From contig JAGTJL010000016.1 of assembly GCA_020746875.1 (NCBI GenBank), positions 930,001 through 994,000 on the forward strand: a stretch of 64,000 nucleotides of DNA, read 5' to 3'. Below the pieces are notes generated by a model. The model was not told the DNA's origin. It saw only the letters and a program-made list of their open reading frames with translations, and searched no databases. This DNA is from Rhexocercosporidium sp. MPI-PUGE-AT-0058. Taxonomy: Eukaryota; Ascomycota; Leotiomycetes; Helotiales. Of the stretch, positions 35,641-48,652 are shown in pieces (position 1 is the first letter of the stretch; each line of letters opens with the position of its first letter). Both the position numbers and the translations under genes were made by a program.

Positions 35641-35784
35641 GAGATTAAACAATCATCTTCCAGCAAGGGTATATAATAGCAAATACCGGGTCTTTCCCAA
35701 AACCTTCTACTCCAGCAACGCCACGAAATCCGACCCAAACAGAGGAAACAAGGAACATCAGTCTTTCGGCATAGTTATGGGCAG

Positions 35785-36971
35785 TCAGTTGAGTGCGATA
35801 ATATCGTCGTCGTCGTCAGAGTCTCCTGTGAGATCTATTGTGACACCCCCTCCGGAGTTTCTCTTCTTCCGCGAGCTCCCTTCTTCGTTGTCGTCACGTT
35901 CCCGCTTGACCGATGGTCCAGGAGTTGCTGATCTGCCACTATTGCCATTCTGGTGGAGCCTGTTAGCCAATTCTTCAAGCAATTCTTGAGTTGAGCTTAC
36001 AAGTCCCTGTAGGAATTTCGCCACTTTCTTTCTGTGATGCGGGGCAAGATTGTTGAGGTCAACGAGTCCAGGAGAGCCGGGGACGATCTTGGCTTCTGGG
36101 GAAGGAGTTCGCTCGATGATAAGGAGACTCTTGAGAGATTCTGAACATCAATCAGCACACATAATATATGGATCTCACTAAATACATACCTTTAGACCTG
36201 TACAAAAACTTAAAGATGGCAATAGGATAATGAATTCCATCCAACCTCTGGCAAGTGGCTACGTTCGCCGAAACAAGACGTGAGGTTGCTCCAACTCTGC
36301 GTCCAGTATAAGCACACGATTATCTTCAGCGCATCTGAGACACTAACGTGGTGGAGTGAGACTTCGCCTGACCCTTAAGAGCTTTCTCATGCACAGACTT
36401 AGCTGCAGAGAGCTCCGAATAGTCGTGCCGCTGACTGGGTATTGCTTCACTTGATCGCCAGATACGAATGGATATCTCGCCAACCTCGCTCATTTGTTTC
36501 GAGTCCTCCTTGATATCCTTGAACTTGGCATCATCCGTCGCTGTTAAATGTCAGTAGTCGTAAGCTGACTGGACGCGTGTACTGACAGGTTTCGATCTTG
36601 GAGAACTTGAAAGGTTTCAGCAATGCTGTCTTCTCATCTCCTGCTAAGGTCTTTATGCCATCGATTCTGAGTGTGAATGAATCTTGGTGGTTTTGGTAGA
36701 TTAAAGGCGTTCTCACTACCTTGCCATCGATGGACAAATCACATCTCAGAGTAGGGCAGTCGAACTTGAATGACTTGTCCAACGATAACTGAACCAGGAA
36801 CTCCTTATCTGATATGGATTCCACATATTTTCTGATAGTTCTTGCTGCCTGGTACCAGCCAACAGCCCCGGGAACTACTTGCTCACCCTCATCGTCATCG
36901 TATTCCTGTGCTGGTTGTCCGTCGATGTGCACTGTGACCTCGAGTCCTTCAACGCGCTCAAGAATGGCCAT
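35785..36971 (-). CDS. DUF7918-family protein with C-terminal SUMO-interaction-like motif (copy 1)
   Basis: Four exons. The N-terminal DUF7918 domain begins MAILERVEGLEVTVHIDGQP, with an acidic loop (EYDDDEGEQ) and then YVESISDKEFLVQLSLDKSF. After the first intron come SEVGEISIRIWRSSE and HEKALKGQAKSHSTTVG. The family motif YPIAIFKFLYRSK precedes the third intron. The last exon has a Leu-rich helix (LQGLVSSTQELLEELANRLHQ), a basic stretch (RKKRNSGGG) that could be a nuclear signal, and the tail VTIDLTGDSDDDDD. That tail has the hydrophobic core plus acidic run of a SUMO-interaction motif. DUF7918 has no established function. Its two paralogues sit at 56322-57853 and 59134-60565. Confidence 0.85.
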
Positions 36972-39900
36972 GGTAGGATGTCGAAGTTGCTGTAGATGCC
37001 CGATGAAGATCTTCGGCTATGATCTGCATAGATAGCGTATGAGCTAGGTTCATTTATGCAGCAGCAAGGAAGTTGACTCGAGCCGTAGCAAGTGGGATTA
37101 AAAGCGATGACTTACCCAGGCGAGGTCGTGTCAGCCTTGTGGCCTGGTCCGGGAGCTTCTGTTTGGCGCGTACAAAGAGGCGATGGAGTCTGCAGATGCT
37201 ATGCGCGACACTACTTGATGCGCAGAGGTTCGGATGGTTGTCGGATAGTTGTAGAGGGTGGTGACTCAGACGTAGTTGAGTTGTGTTGCGGGGGATTAGG
37301 TCGCGACCACGCCCAGAGAGCTGAACGGGCGATCACGTGCGCGATGCCCAAAACATTGACCAAAACGCCTAGTGGCGCGGCTCGCTTCAATTTAAACATG
37401 TTGACTACCACGACCTCAATGTCCTCTTCGCCTGGTATGACATTTCATCAGCTATGTTCACTTAAGCAAGAAGCATGTAGACTCGTCATCAAGTAATGAA
37501 AAAGTTTTCCACCTGGGTTTTGATGATTTACTGCGTGACAATCTAGTTCTTAATATCTCGAGCTATTCTTTTGTGTGGGTTTAGGCATCACACCGCCGGT
37601 TGAGATTATTTAATTGTATTCTCGGTTAATTTTTTTGACCTATATTTAGTTAAGTAAGCAGTCCCGCCCGCCGGTTATTTCCTGGCCGCGTGGTGTGACG
37701 GTACCAGTGACAGCGCAAAGCTATAATCGTGGTAAAAGCGATGAGAATTAGGAGACCGCAAGATTAGTGGGGAGGGCCCCCATCTGGTTGAATGCATCCA
37801 GTACTAGCCATGGCCGTTGTATGTAATTGCTCCTGCCTGTGGGGGGCCTTGGAATGGTGTCCGAATGGATGTTCCAGCACCGGGGACCAGAGCAACAGCT
37901 CTGGGATTCCAGGAAAGATAACGTGTTAATTAATGACGTTTGTACGGTGTAAACACTGTATAATCTTCTCCACCCCAGAAATTATAATTAAAACTGAGTA
38001 GTCGAGAAGAAGAAAGTAGTAAAAATACCTCCTTGGTATTGTGTACAGTAAAAGTGCAGACTTGTATTACTTTTTTTGGCCCCGCTTAACTACTGTATTC
38101 TTTCTTCTCAAGTAAACACAAGTTCGCTTAAGTGTCTTGCTTACGCAGGCGGCACCTCAGCGATGTTCCTGTGATACGTTACGGTAAGAATTCTAGAAAG
38201 GATTAAAAAGTTCTTTTTTCGGACCACATTAATAGTACTGAGGCGCAATTCTGATTAGTCGTCCTCTTCAAAATTTGTTAGGATTGAGTAGTTCACCTCT
38301 GATGAAACTAAAAGTGAGCACCATGTCCCAGGTCTCCGTTTCAAGCACAATCACCGAATTCATTGAGGGCAAGACCGAGGCCTCTTCCCAGGAAACACTG
38401 TAACGTGATACCTGAAAGTCTATTTTGAGCAATGTAACAATGAGCCATGTTCATTGTTGAAATTCGAAACCAGCCAATGCCATTCAGAAATGAAACAGAG
38501 GGAATCCGGCGCTATAGTTCTCGAAAATACGATGCAAAGGCGCGGTACAAGCAGGAAATCAAGACTGACGTAAACCAAAAGCGAAAGAAAACAAAACAAT
38601 TAACCGAACCAGAAAGCTTTGTGCAGAGCACGTGAGTCGCCACCCCCTGAATGAAAAGAGCATCTAGCTATGTGAGCTTATTTTCCTTCCGAACATCTCA
38701 GATTTCGCAGATCCCATATCCGGTCATTCTCATCTCATGAAGACTCTTTCTCGAGGTGAAATCCAAGCCCTTCCTGCCTTGAACCGAGTCTTCCATCTTA
38801 CGACCAACCTGATCCCTTGATTCCAACTCAACTCAATCTGACTATCATTGCTTCCTTTCTCGCCACCTGGGAATATCCCGACCATTCCAGCTCGCCTAAA
38901 CTTGAAGTCCACCTCCAAAACGGAGTTTCTCCGTCCAAAAAAACTCGTCATCTCGCCTCATCCATCCTAGGCAAAAGGGAGACGACGCCTACGTCCTCCA
39001 AGACTCCAAGCCGCCTCATCACTTCAGCCGCTTCAGTCCGCAAACACTTACTTCACTTGAGCTCACTGCGCAAGCGATCGGGTTCTCCGTCCTCACCACC
39101 CGGTTCACACGGTTCACACCCAAATGTTGCCTCATCTCAAATGCCGGCCTCGGCGTTTTCCATCATCTCAGGTCCAGAACAATCAATCACATGGCATCCC
39201 AGCCTTCCAACCTCCGCAACGTTTCTCCTCGCCACCCCATCCACGCCTCTCTCACACATCATCAGCCTCATCCAGACTTTGGGACCGATCTCAATCTCGG
39301 GATTACCACGGCGTCCGGCATTTCTCGTCTTGCCCCACCAGATTCCACCCACCAAGCCAACCACCCAAGCTTCTAGCTCAGACACTAGAAGAATTCCCGA
39401 AGCCAAAACCAATTCATCCACTCCCATGTGCCTTTCTTCCCATCACCAGCGGCTCTGGCGGCTGAACCCTCGTCGTCTCACCAGCAATTGAGGGAGGGAT
39501 CAGGTGGATCAATACCGTAATAAAAACACCAAAATTCCCTCATTCCCGACGCTCACCCCCACTAGATGCCAAGTCTATATGCCTACCTTGCGACGACATT
39601 ACGAGATATTTGCACTTTGCGGTCTGGACTTCCTCAAAGAACATTGGTAACGCCGAAAGACTTTCTGTTTCGGGTTGTGGGTGCTGTGAGTCCTCCTGCA
39701 TGCAGAAGCAGGATGGTATAAATCGACTTGGTAAGCATTTCTTCGGACTGGTGGAAGGGAAGAGAGGATGGAATTCTTGCAATTACACCGAAAGAATTCC
39801 CCTCGGCTCAAATGAAGGAAGGCGGTGACAGCTGAAGTCGGGTGTTGAGTCCCGCTTACCTAAGGAAGCTAGCCAGCCATGCAGGGACCGGCGCCACGCT

Positions 39901-42527
39901 CGCTTCTCTTGGCATTTCGTTTGGTTCAACGACTGACATCCATGATCCATCGTCTACTGACCGATCTGATTTGATCCTCTTCGGCTGAATCCATTTCAAC
40001 CGATCAAAAGCTAGAGCTAGAGTACTGTAAGTACTTCCGTACATCAAGGAGTGAGCAACCACTGTGCATCGAACTGCTCCCCGAAGCCTCAACATCGGTC
40101 GATGGCACCCCTAACCTACCCGCTCTCGTCTCGCTCAGCCCTGCAAGCATCGCCCCCCACTCTCTCACCTAAAACATACTTTCCCCGGCAGCAGTGCACC
40201 GAAACTCTGTTTACGACTGCATACACAACAGTTATAGACCTGATTTCGCATCGGACACAACACCGAGACCTAGTTCTAACGGCTAGATGGAGCAATTAAA
40301 GCAGCGGCAAACCTGACTCGCTAGCCAGTCTCCCGGACTTGACGCCCTCCTCCTGTTCTTCTCGGAGTAGACATCCCTAACGCTCCCTGAACATCTGCAG
40401 CACTGTCCTACCAGCTCTGAAGCACGCTATACTCTCTGAGGGGATTGGAGAGCCTTATCTCATGCTGTCCTGTGCCTGTACTCGGATTAGATATAGAGCA
40501 TCATGACTTAACAGTATCGAGTACAAATGAAGTCAATCGCACGGCCAACCAAGAGTCAACAATTACGCGAACCTCAACAGCCAACATGCCACTCCACTGC
40601 CTTTCATCATTCCCCTTCTCTCTCCACCAACCCACACACACACGCACACCTGACACCAACTCCTCAAAACAACCTTCCCACTTACTCGCTTCCAACTTCG
40701 CATCACCTTCCCTCTTACCTGCACGCCCCAGCCCTTCTCATCTCCATCCCACCCCCCGGATTCGTCGATGTCCTCACTTATCAGCAATGACGACAGTAAA
40801 GATTGATCCTCGTCCTATCACATCCTATCACACCCTATCATCTCCCACCCCATTCGCTTCCCCCGCCCAACCCCCAAACTCTAATCCTCACAAGCGAGGA
40901 GCAAGCGCTACAGAAAACGGTATTGATATTCGCAGTTCCCGCTCACTCACCCCCTCCTTTCCATCTACAACTACGTAGCTCCTGCAACAGTCACGAGAAA
41001 TACACGGTAATACTAAGTACCACAAAAAATAGAGTTCAGAGCTACATCACACATTACAGGAACTGGGATCCTGTGCCGTGGGGTGACGCTGGGTGAAGCT
41101 CGGCCTTGCATGGATTTGGAGGTCCTTGAATGGCAGGTTACTCGAGAGATAGATAGATAGATAGATAGACGAGATAAACGACAACGACGACGACACAACA
41201 TAGCTAGCAAAGAATGAAAAAGTGGGATGGTTTGAAGATGACTTCCCTCGATTACTTTCCTGATGATTGTACCAGTATAACCGCGCTAGTACACTTGACC
41301 ATATCCGCCCGCGGGGAAGATACGTCAAGAATGAGTGAGATGTGCACCGTGCATGACGTGACGTGATGTACAGTGATGTATTAGGATGTATATGTGACAT
41401 GACATGACAGCTTGGTAGAAAAGTCAATTCAATCCTATTCTTCCAGACGTCATTAATTGACGATCCGGGTCTTGACTCTTGACACTTGAGGGCCGATGCG
41501 AGTCCAGGTCTCGCGTGAAGGTTGGTTTATTGATTGGTCAGTCCGCAAAGAATACAGATATGGGCGTTTTACGTATTATTCAAAGCCATGGTTAATTCGT
41601 TCCGTTCATTTCATTCCCCTGTTCTGATGAAAAGTGTCAAAGTCAAAAGACTAATCAACCAAGCGATTTATTGATCTGGTCTCGTCTCGTCTCGTTTCAA
41701 ATAATCTAATACTCCAGACAAGGCTCCCCTTCTCACATTCTCTCACTCTCACCGTGCGCTCTCTCTTCTCTGCTAAAATAGACTTCTGACAATAGCGAGA
41801 AACCAAAGTAATAAACTTCTGACATCTGTGTAAAAGAGAAATTCCTCGTTTTGTATCCACTCCTGCCTTTCCATTGCCTCAGTCTTCGCAATGTACTGCA
41901 GTTCCCCCTTCTCTGACCTGCTCCATCTTGTCCAAACGAAGCAGAACAAGCTTTCCCAGCAGAAAAGCAAAGTAGAGCACCGGAGAGTGCCCATACGTCC
42001 ATACATATATAAGCGAAAACAGGTCTATAGACACCGCCTCCCGTTAACGCCTCAACCATCTCAAAAGGACAAATTAAGAACAAGAAAGCAAAGCGAAGCA
42101 CAAAGGAAATATCGAATCGAACTCAGGAACTTTTGTTGTATGAGGTGAAGTGAGCAGAAAAGACAGGAATACCGCCAGGTTTGAATATTGACCACAGAAG
42201 AGTAAGGTAATTTCGTTCGGGAAAAAGTGGGGAGTTGTCGAGTACCAACCATCGTGTGCGGGGGGTTCGGCCTCGAATCATCCTCCCAAGAAAGATACGT
42301 CGTCGTCAAAAACAAAGACAAAGCACCATTTCTCTCTATTTCCAGCCCGAAAAGTCTTTTTGTTCGTTCAAGCCCAATCAATCTATCCGGGGTATTGTAA
42401 TCTTGGACTCGTGAATCAAGTAACTCCGTCCCAATGCAAATTTTGTTGGAGGAAAATAAACAAGGACGCCGGTGCATGTGCTGATGCTGGAAAGAGAGCC
42501 GTAAAATGCGTAGCTGAATCCGGGAAG
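36972..42527. other. 5.5-kb gene-poor interval
   Basis: No gene can be supported. Ser/Pro/Thr-rich open frames on the plus strand at 38817-39491 and 40445-40978 follow from CT-rich composition; the first starts at a TTG codon and neither has a domain. A (GATA)n microsatellite lies at about 41144-41170. The last part (42000-42527) probably contains the 3' untranslated region of the Sfp1-like gene. A non-coding RNA or unannotated promoter-type sequence is possible but unseen. Confidence 0.4.
41144..41170. repeat. GATA tetranucleotide microsatellite
   Basis: About six copies of GATA in the gene-poor interval. On the other strand it reads TATC, so it could also present a cluster of GATA-factor sites, although no gene start is near. 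Confidence 0.8.
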
Positions 42528-44813
42528 TTACATCATGCCCTCTTCTCCAATCCCTGGTAATCCGGGAACATTCATACCCAGAGGACCTAGGCCAGCTGCA
42601 GCCATATGACTATTGAGCTTCAAGTCCGGATTGCAAGGGGGCGAATGTTGCTTATGCTAAGTGTCCCGTCAGCCTCGGCTCTAGAATAACCGACAAGTGT
42701 ACGTACGTATTTCAACCCGTTCAAGTTCTTGTATCGCTTGCCACAAACATCACATTTGTAAGGCTTCTCCTTTTCCATACCGAGTGTACCGGGATAAGGC
42801 GCTGATGTCTCTGGATTTACGATGGAAAATGTGCCATCACCGTTTTCGTGCAATTGCTGCGTTTGATGACCGTGCGTCTTGTGGTATCTAAACTCATGTC
42901 AGAACTGAATCATCCCGGTGGTTCCAGAGTACTTACTTGAGACCGTTTTGGTTCTTGTAGGCCTTTTCACAACCAATAACTGGACATCTGAATGGCTTGT
43001 GTTCTTCTCCCATCATCATACCAGCTTGAGGCATAGCATTCATGGCCATCATTTGTTGTTGTCGATAAGCTCGCATAAGTTCATCGTTGTTCCCAAATTG
43101 TCCTTGTCCCAGACCAAATTGAGCGAATTGCTGCTGCAATCGTTGTTGGGTAAATCCGTTGGGGCTGTATAATCGTTTGGCGGGCTCATCTATGCAAAGA
43201 TCCAAGGATAAACTGTCCGATCCCATGCCGAATGGATAATTCATATTCGCCATATTCATATTCATGTTCATATTGTTCATGTTCATTGGCATATTCGCAA
43301 ATGAATCCTCCATCTCTCCCGATGGTGTACCCGGGACCGAGGTATCAGGTGAGAATTGGTGTGACTGTTGTTGGATCGGTTGAGCACTGAGCGTTGGGGT
43401 ATTTACCGATGAAACCGTGGGATTGTTCTGGAAACCAAACCCTGCAGTAGCTGGTGTTGGCGGCTGGGATGTTCGAAGCCCAGAATGTTGCATCCCGCCC
43501 GAGTTCAGATTTAGATTTGGTCGTTGTTGTTGCCCAAAAAAGGATTGCTGTGCCATTTGGGGTTGTTGGTGTAATTGCACGGGGGTATCTGGTGTGCTAT
43601 CCAAAGGTCCTACGGCATCGTCCATCTCCATGTCTTCAACACCATCCATGTCTTCTAACACTGGCTGCATATTCTTCTGAACGGGAGTCGAAGGTTGTGA
43701 TTGTTGCTGCTGTCGCATCAATTGAATCCCACCAACACTTGATCCGCCTTGAGGCATCTGTAGCCCAGGAGCTCGTGGGGGTTGTAATGTTTGATTCTGC
43801 TGTTGCTGAGCTTGCTGCTGAACTGCTGAGGCCGCCTGAGCTGCGATAGCGGCTTTGCTGTTGGGTGTCGAGTTCTCTCTAGCCCTCGCCGCCGCAGACG
43901 CCGTCCGCAGCGATTGTGGTGTCTGCTGTGCATGTGCTTCCTCATAATGTTGTAACAGATCGTGCAGAGTAGGTAGAGTTTGACCACAGCATGCGAAGTC
44001 TCTCATGAAATTTGCCTCGAGCTTGGGAAGGTATGAAGACGAGTGGTAGGATGGCGACTGATAAGGAAACGGCGAAGTGCCGGCCATAATGATGCTAACA
44101 ACAGTCAGTGTCTTTGTCAAAGAGCGGTGGCGCACGAGCAACTGCAGTGACTCCAGACTTGAATGGTAGACATAGAGGTGCCACATTATCCCCAAGTCGT
44201 AAGTGAAGACTTACTCGTCTCTAATCCAGCTCCCAACGGAAACGCCTCCCCAGCTCATGCCTTGTACTAGGCTCCCAGCCAAACTTTCCCGCCGCGGCCT
44301 CCCATCTACATTTCTGTTCGGATTGTTCATAGAAATGGGTTTCGCTCCTGCGAAGGAGTCCTGGCGACCTCTGCCCATTCCATTTTCAAAGTTGTTGCTA
44401 CTCATCATGGCGGAGGTGCGGGAGTCGGGATCGAGAAAGTTGGTGGTGGGCTTGACGCCGACGCCTTGCGATGACGGGGATGAGGAAGCGTTTCTCGTTG
44501 GTGTGGCGATGTCGATGGGAGAGGTCATCTGCATTGTAAAAGCGTCGCTCTCGAAGTTGTCGTTGTTGGGAGTGGGGGGCTGGTTGTTGGAAAAAGGTGA
44601 ACTGGCGTTCGAGTCGAGGTCGATAAAGTGACCGCCGGTGGTGGTGGTACTCGTAGTCGTAGTCGTAGTGTAAGTGGTGGCAGTGGAGGTGCTGGAACCG
44701 TCAAAGGTTGGCGATGACAGGCCGGCTTGTGCTGCTCGGGCTCCGTCTTCCTGTGGTGCGGGTGCTGCACCGGCGGCACTAAACTTGGCTATCCAATCGT
44801 TCAGTCCTCCCAT
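42528..44813 (-). CDS. sfp1: Sfp1-type split zinc-finger transcriptional regulator
   Basis: Start at 44813 (MGGLNDWIAKFSAAG); an upstream in-frame ATG would add about 34 low-complexity residues. Exon 1 runs to 44215, exon 2 from 44094 to 42939, and two short exons complete the C-terminus. The N-terminal part is Ser/Thr-rich with SPIDIATPTRNAS. Exon 2 opens with MAGTSPFPYQSP and a Cys-His element, FMRDFACCGQTLPTLHDLLQHYEEAH, then long Gln/Pro and Asn/Met-rich stretches (QQQQNQ, NMNNMNMNMNM). Two C2H2 fingers end the protein: FRCPVIGCEKAYKNQNGLKYHKTH and YKCDVCGKRYKNLNGLKYHK, with introns splitting both at the same GLK|YHK point. In yeast Sfp1 drives ribosome-biogenesis genes under TOR and PKA control. 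The symbol follows finger layout and the HSPPCNPDLKLN tail. Confidence 0.85.
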
Positions 44814-44929
44814 TACGACCCACTCAGTGAGGGACGGCTTGTTCCTAAGTCCAGGCGAGGCGATGGATGGATGGATGGACGGAGGAAGAGAAGAAGAGAA
44901 GACGAGAAGAGGCAAAAGGGCAGTAAGTA

Positions 44930-44957
44930 GGAGGTAGGTAGGTAGGTAGGTAGGTAG
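44930..44957. repeat. TAGG tetranucleotide microsatellite
   Basis: About six uninterrupted copies of GTAG/TAGG just upstream of the Sfp1-like start region, giving TACC repeats on the coding strand. Related shorter arrays occur at 45085 and 46070. Confidence 0.85.
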
Positions 44958-45530
44958 TGATTAGTCTATTAGTCGGCAGGGCTTTTGTCTGGTCGGATAG
45001 GTAGGTAATGGTCCATCCAGTATTAGAAGCGAGGGAGTGAGTTGTGCTTTGGACGGTGGAGGAGGGAATGGGAAGTAGTCGAGGTAGGTAGGTAGGCAGC
45101 GCCTATAGGTAATAGACGGGCAGGCTGGGCTAGACAGGACAGCAGCGTTTGTTATGATTCCCGGATGGAAGGCAAAGGCAAAGGCAACGGCTACACAACG
45201 GCAAAGCCAGAACCAGACAGGACTAGGTAGGGAGGAAGGTCGGTAGACAAGTCAAGACAGGAGAGGCAAGTTGAGGCAAGACAAGGCTGGATCAGATCAG
45301 AGGGAGGACGGTGAGTAATAATATACAGTCTAGCCTGACCGTTAACTCGCAGGGTAAAGTTAAAGTGGCTGGGAAGTGCTAGAAAGAAGACGAGTCGAGT
45401 CGAAACGAAGACCTGAGGGTCGGCTCTGTTGATATATAGTACTGGAGGGGGAATACTACTGGCGGTGTACGGCTCATCCATCGTATTGACACAAGGCGAG
45501 CCAGCCCAGCCAGAACAGGATCGACTAGCC

Positions 45531-45592
45531 ATCCCATCCCATCCCATCCTATCCCATCCTATCCCATCCTATCCCATCCTATCCCATCCCGT
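45531..45592. repeat. CCATC/CTATC pentanucleotide array
   Basis: Roughly twelve 5-bp units alternating CCATC and CTATC in regular order, so the higher-order unit is 10 bp. It lies in the upstream region of the Sfp1-like gene. Confidence 0.85.
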
Positions 45593-47711
45593 CCTGTGCC
45601 TCCTGTTCATGCTGGTCAACAGCCTCTCGTTTGCCTGAATCGCCATCATCTAGCCTGGGACTCTACTGCAGCGCTGCTGTACGGTAGGAGACTTTGGTTC
45701 CTGCGGTAGAGCGGCTTCTGACTGATCTCACCAGACTGTTTCCAGCATGGTCCCCGACACGAGTGGCACTGGCAAATACTCGTCGGCTGTTGTTTGTTTC
45801 CTTGGTCCACTAGAGTACTTTGCCTACGAACTTACTTACTACGTAGCATTCTCTCTGCCTTTGAGCGTGGGGACATTTTAGGTTCATGGCTTGAGAGTAT
45901 GATGGAGACCAATATGGACCCCTAATATCTGAGTAAAGCCCTTGCCCTTGCCTATGCACGGTGGACCCAGACCAGACTCGAGCAAATAATCTTGATATCA
46001 CGGGAAACTAATATCCTTCCAGAAATCCCCATTGTTGCCATCAGAGCGCGGCCAACAGGGAGCATGCAGGTAGGTAGGTAGGCAGGTCGAGTCAGAACAC
46101 GACGACTCATGTCCTTCCCTCTCCTTTGATTCGTTCAATCGTCCCCAGTAAGTCCTTGGCTTTAGCTTACTTGGCTACCTTTCTTCCTATTCTCCGGAGA
46201 GAGAGTACAATGCAATCGCCCTGTACACGTCTTACTCTCTCACTTGGATCGATGAGTTTGGTAGGTATATTAGCGAATAGGATACTCGGTAATGTTTGAT
46301 CAGATGGACGTACGGAGTCTAGAGCTAGAGCAACAACTGGTCACTGCTGCTGTCTCAACCACCGTTGGGTCTTCATGCGTACTCGAGCAGTTTAATGAAT
46401 CTAATCTGCGGAGCTGTCCTACGTAGACGATCATAAAGGGATAGATTTCCTCGGATCTCCGACAAACGTAACCAAGAATCTTGGTAGGGCTGATCCGTTT
46501 GAACTGGAAAATTGGACACCCCGCTCCCCTTCCCCGAGTATCTTGTTCACTTCACACTCAGAATTGCTTACTCGGATAATCTGCCGAATCCTCGTCTCGA
46601 AGAAATGCAGGTACGGATTACTAACAGTGTACTCCAGATTTGGGGATGCTTCTGAGGGGAGCTGGAACGTTCGGGGTGGCGTTGGAACTTCATGGTTGTC
46701 TAGAGTAAGCTGTGATAGTTGATAGTTCTGTAAGGAGGATTTGGCTACTCGGGAAAAGCCCTTTAGACATCCGATTGAATACGAAGGAAACCTGGAAACT
46801 AAATATACCAAAGTACATGGGGCATCCAGGAATAAATCCTCATGCTGAAGGACTCCATGCCATCCATCCCCAAAAGGGGGCATCTAAATCTCTTATATCC
46901 CACCTCGGCAAAATCATCCAACAGTATCCCCTCTGCTAAGCACGTAGCCTACTCAGACCCTCAAATTCCATCCCTAGAAATAAGACCATCTCCTCGCAAA
47001 ATACACGATACCTTCCGGTTCTCTCCATCTGTATTGAGCAACAATAGGGGTTGTAGCGGAGTTGCTCACCAAAACATGGAGATACAATTTCATGGCTGAA
47101 AGGGCTCTGAGTAATCGGGGTACGCTCGGGATCTGAAAGGCGGGAAACATCGGAGGGACGTCTTCATATCAACATCAGTCGTCTAGTTAGCAAAACCCCA
47201 CGACCAGAAACCACCCGACATCAGTTCAGAGCGCAATGTGTAGAGAGAGAAGGGTGTGTAGGTACTAATCTTACGTCGTCACACCACAACTCGTTGACAT
47301 CATGCGAGCCTCATGCGCAGAGCTTACCAAAAAAATTACAGCACCACATTTCCGGCGTCCTTCGCCGTTGCTAAAGCCTGTTCGGGATTTGGTCGATAAC
47401 ATTCTATTCTCAGAGGTCGGAAAGAGAATATAACATCGTTTCAATCCAAGACTTCCCTCTTCTTAATCATTCAGCATTCAATTCAATCAATTCGACTGAG
47501 CAACCGCACCTCTGAGATATCTCGGGATTTGCGAACCATCTAGACTACAAGCTACGAGAGCTATCAACATCAACATACGATTCCCCTCACAACATAACAC
47601 CAGTACAACCGCAACCTCAGAACAGCAAAGCCCTCTCCGTGGAAGATAGCGAGCGATTGGGCCAATTGAGCATTATACGATAAATCAAGTCCAAGAACAA
47701 CAGCAGCAAAC

Positions 47712-48652
47712 ATGAAGATCCTCACCAAGGAAGAAGAGGAAGCCCATTACAGAGCGACCCTCAAAGGCGGCATCACAGGCGGACTTCTCGGTCTCGCAGT
47801 CGTAAGTACCCTTCCATCCCATCCATCACATTCCCCCCTCTCCAAGAAACAGAAGAATGGAGACGAAAAAGGCCATCAGCTAACCCTCCCCTCTCAACAG
47901 GGCACAACCGTCGTCGTCGGCGCGCACCACCGCTTCCCAACCTTCCGCTCCCTCACCCTCCCCATGAAAACCTTCCTCGTAACCTCCTCGGGGACATTCA
48001 CCGCCATAATCCAAGCCGACCGCTCCTCCCGCGCCTTCGAGTCCTCCCGCAACCCCGCAAATCAATACAAAGACCGCGCCTCCACCGAGCTCGCCGCCCT
48101 CAAGGAGAACGAAACGGCATTCCAGCGCTTCAAGGACTGGGGCCGGGAGAACAGGTATCCGATCGTGACGGCGTCGTGGGTGGCTAGTTTGGGCATCGCG
48201 CTGGGTCTAGTGGGGAGGAACCCGTATCTGAGTAGAGCGCAGAAGTTGGTGCAGGCAAGGGTGTACGCGCAGGGTTTGACGCTGGCGATTTTGATTGCGA
48301 CGGCGGCGTTCGAGGTGGGCGATGCGAGTAAGGGGAAGGGGAGGTGGGAGACGGTGAAGATTCTGGATCCGAATGATCCCGAACATAAGCATATTATTGA
48401 GAAGAGGATCCATCACGAGGCTTACGAGGGGGAGGATCTGTGGAGGGGTATGTCTTTCTCTTTTTTTCTTTCTGCCTTCCTGCTTTGATACTCTTGATCT
48501 GGAGGATGTCGGCTAACGAGTAAACAGATATGGTAGCAACGGAAGAGCGTAAGATCGCTGCTCGGAAATCAGCTGCTGAGCACGAGAAATCTGCACACAA
48601 ATCTTTGCCCAAATCGACCAAGAGTAAAACAGCCGAGCAGGACGTCGACTAA
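47712..48652 (+). CDS. rcf2: respiratory supercomplex factor 2, HIG1 domain
   Basis: Three exons (47712-47801, 47901-48447, 48528-48652) give 253 residues, the usual size of filamentous-fungal Rcf2. The N-terminus MKILTKEEEEAHYRATLKGGITGGLLGLAV carries a first helix split by the intron. A second membrane segment includes MKTFLVTSSGTFTAIIQAD. The HIG1 domain occupies about residues 125-195: RFKDWGRENRYPIVTASWVASLG, then ALGLVGRNPYLSRAQKLVQARVYAQGLTLAIL. The C-terminal tail is charged (EERKIAARKSAAEHEKS). Rcf2 sits in the inner mitochondrial membrane and associates with cytochrome c oxidase in III2-IV supercomplexes, affecting enzyme activity and assembly. All junctions are canonical and the frame is clean. 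Confidence 0.93.

Larger units (their letters stand above)
44814..47711. promoter_or_regulatory. long divergent promoter region with microsatellites
   Basis: The interval of 2.9 kb lies between the Sfp1-like start (minus) and rcf2 (plus). It contains (ATGG)n at about 44860-44880, (TAGG)n at about 44930-44957 and shorter copies near 45085 and 46070. A TCCCA/TCCTA pentamer array lies at about 45531-45592. A 150-codon minus-strand frame at 46431-46883 has no recognised domain and is not called. A long leader is usual for growth regulators of this type, but this is inference. Confidence 0.4.

Noticed and set aside
38817..39491. 224-codon Ser/Pro-rich frame on the plus strand
   Set aside because: It starts at a TTG codon, has no domain, and its composition follows from CT-rich DNA; an overlapping frame is equally open.
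40445..40978. 177-codon plus-strand frame
   Set aside because: Low complexity in Ser, Pro and Thr with no family feature, and neighbouring frames are also open.
46431..46883. 150-codon minus-strand frame upstream of rcf2
   Set aside because: No recognised domain, no splice context, and no matching neighbour; length is within chance for this composition.
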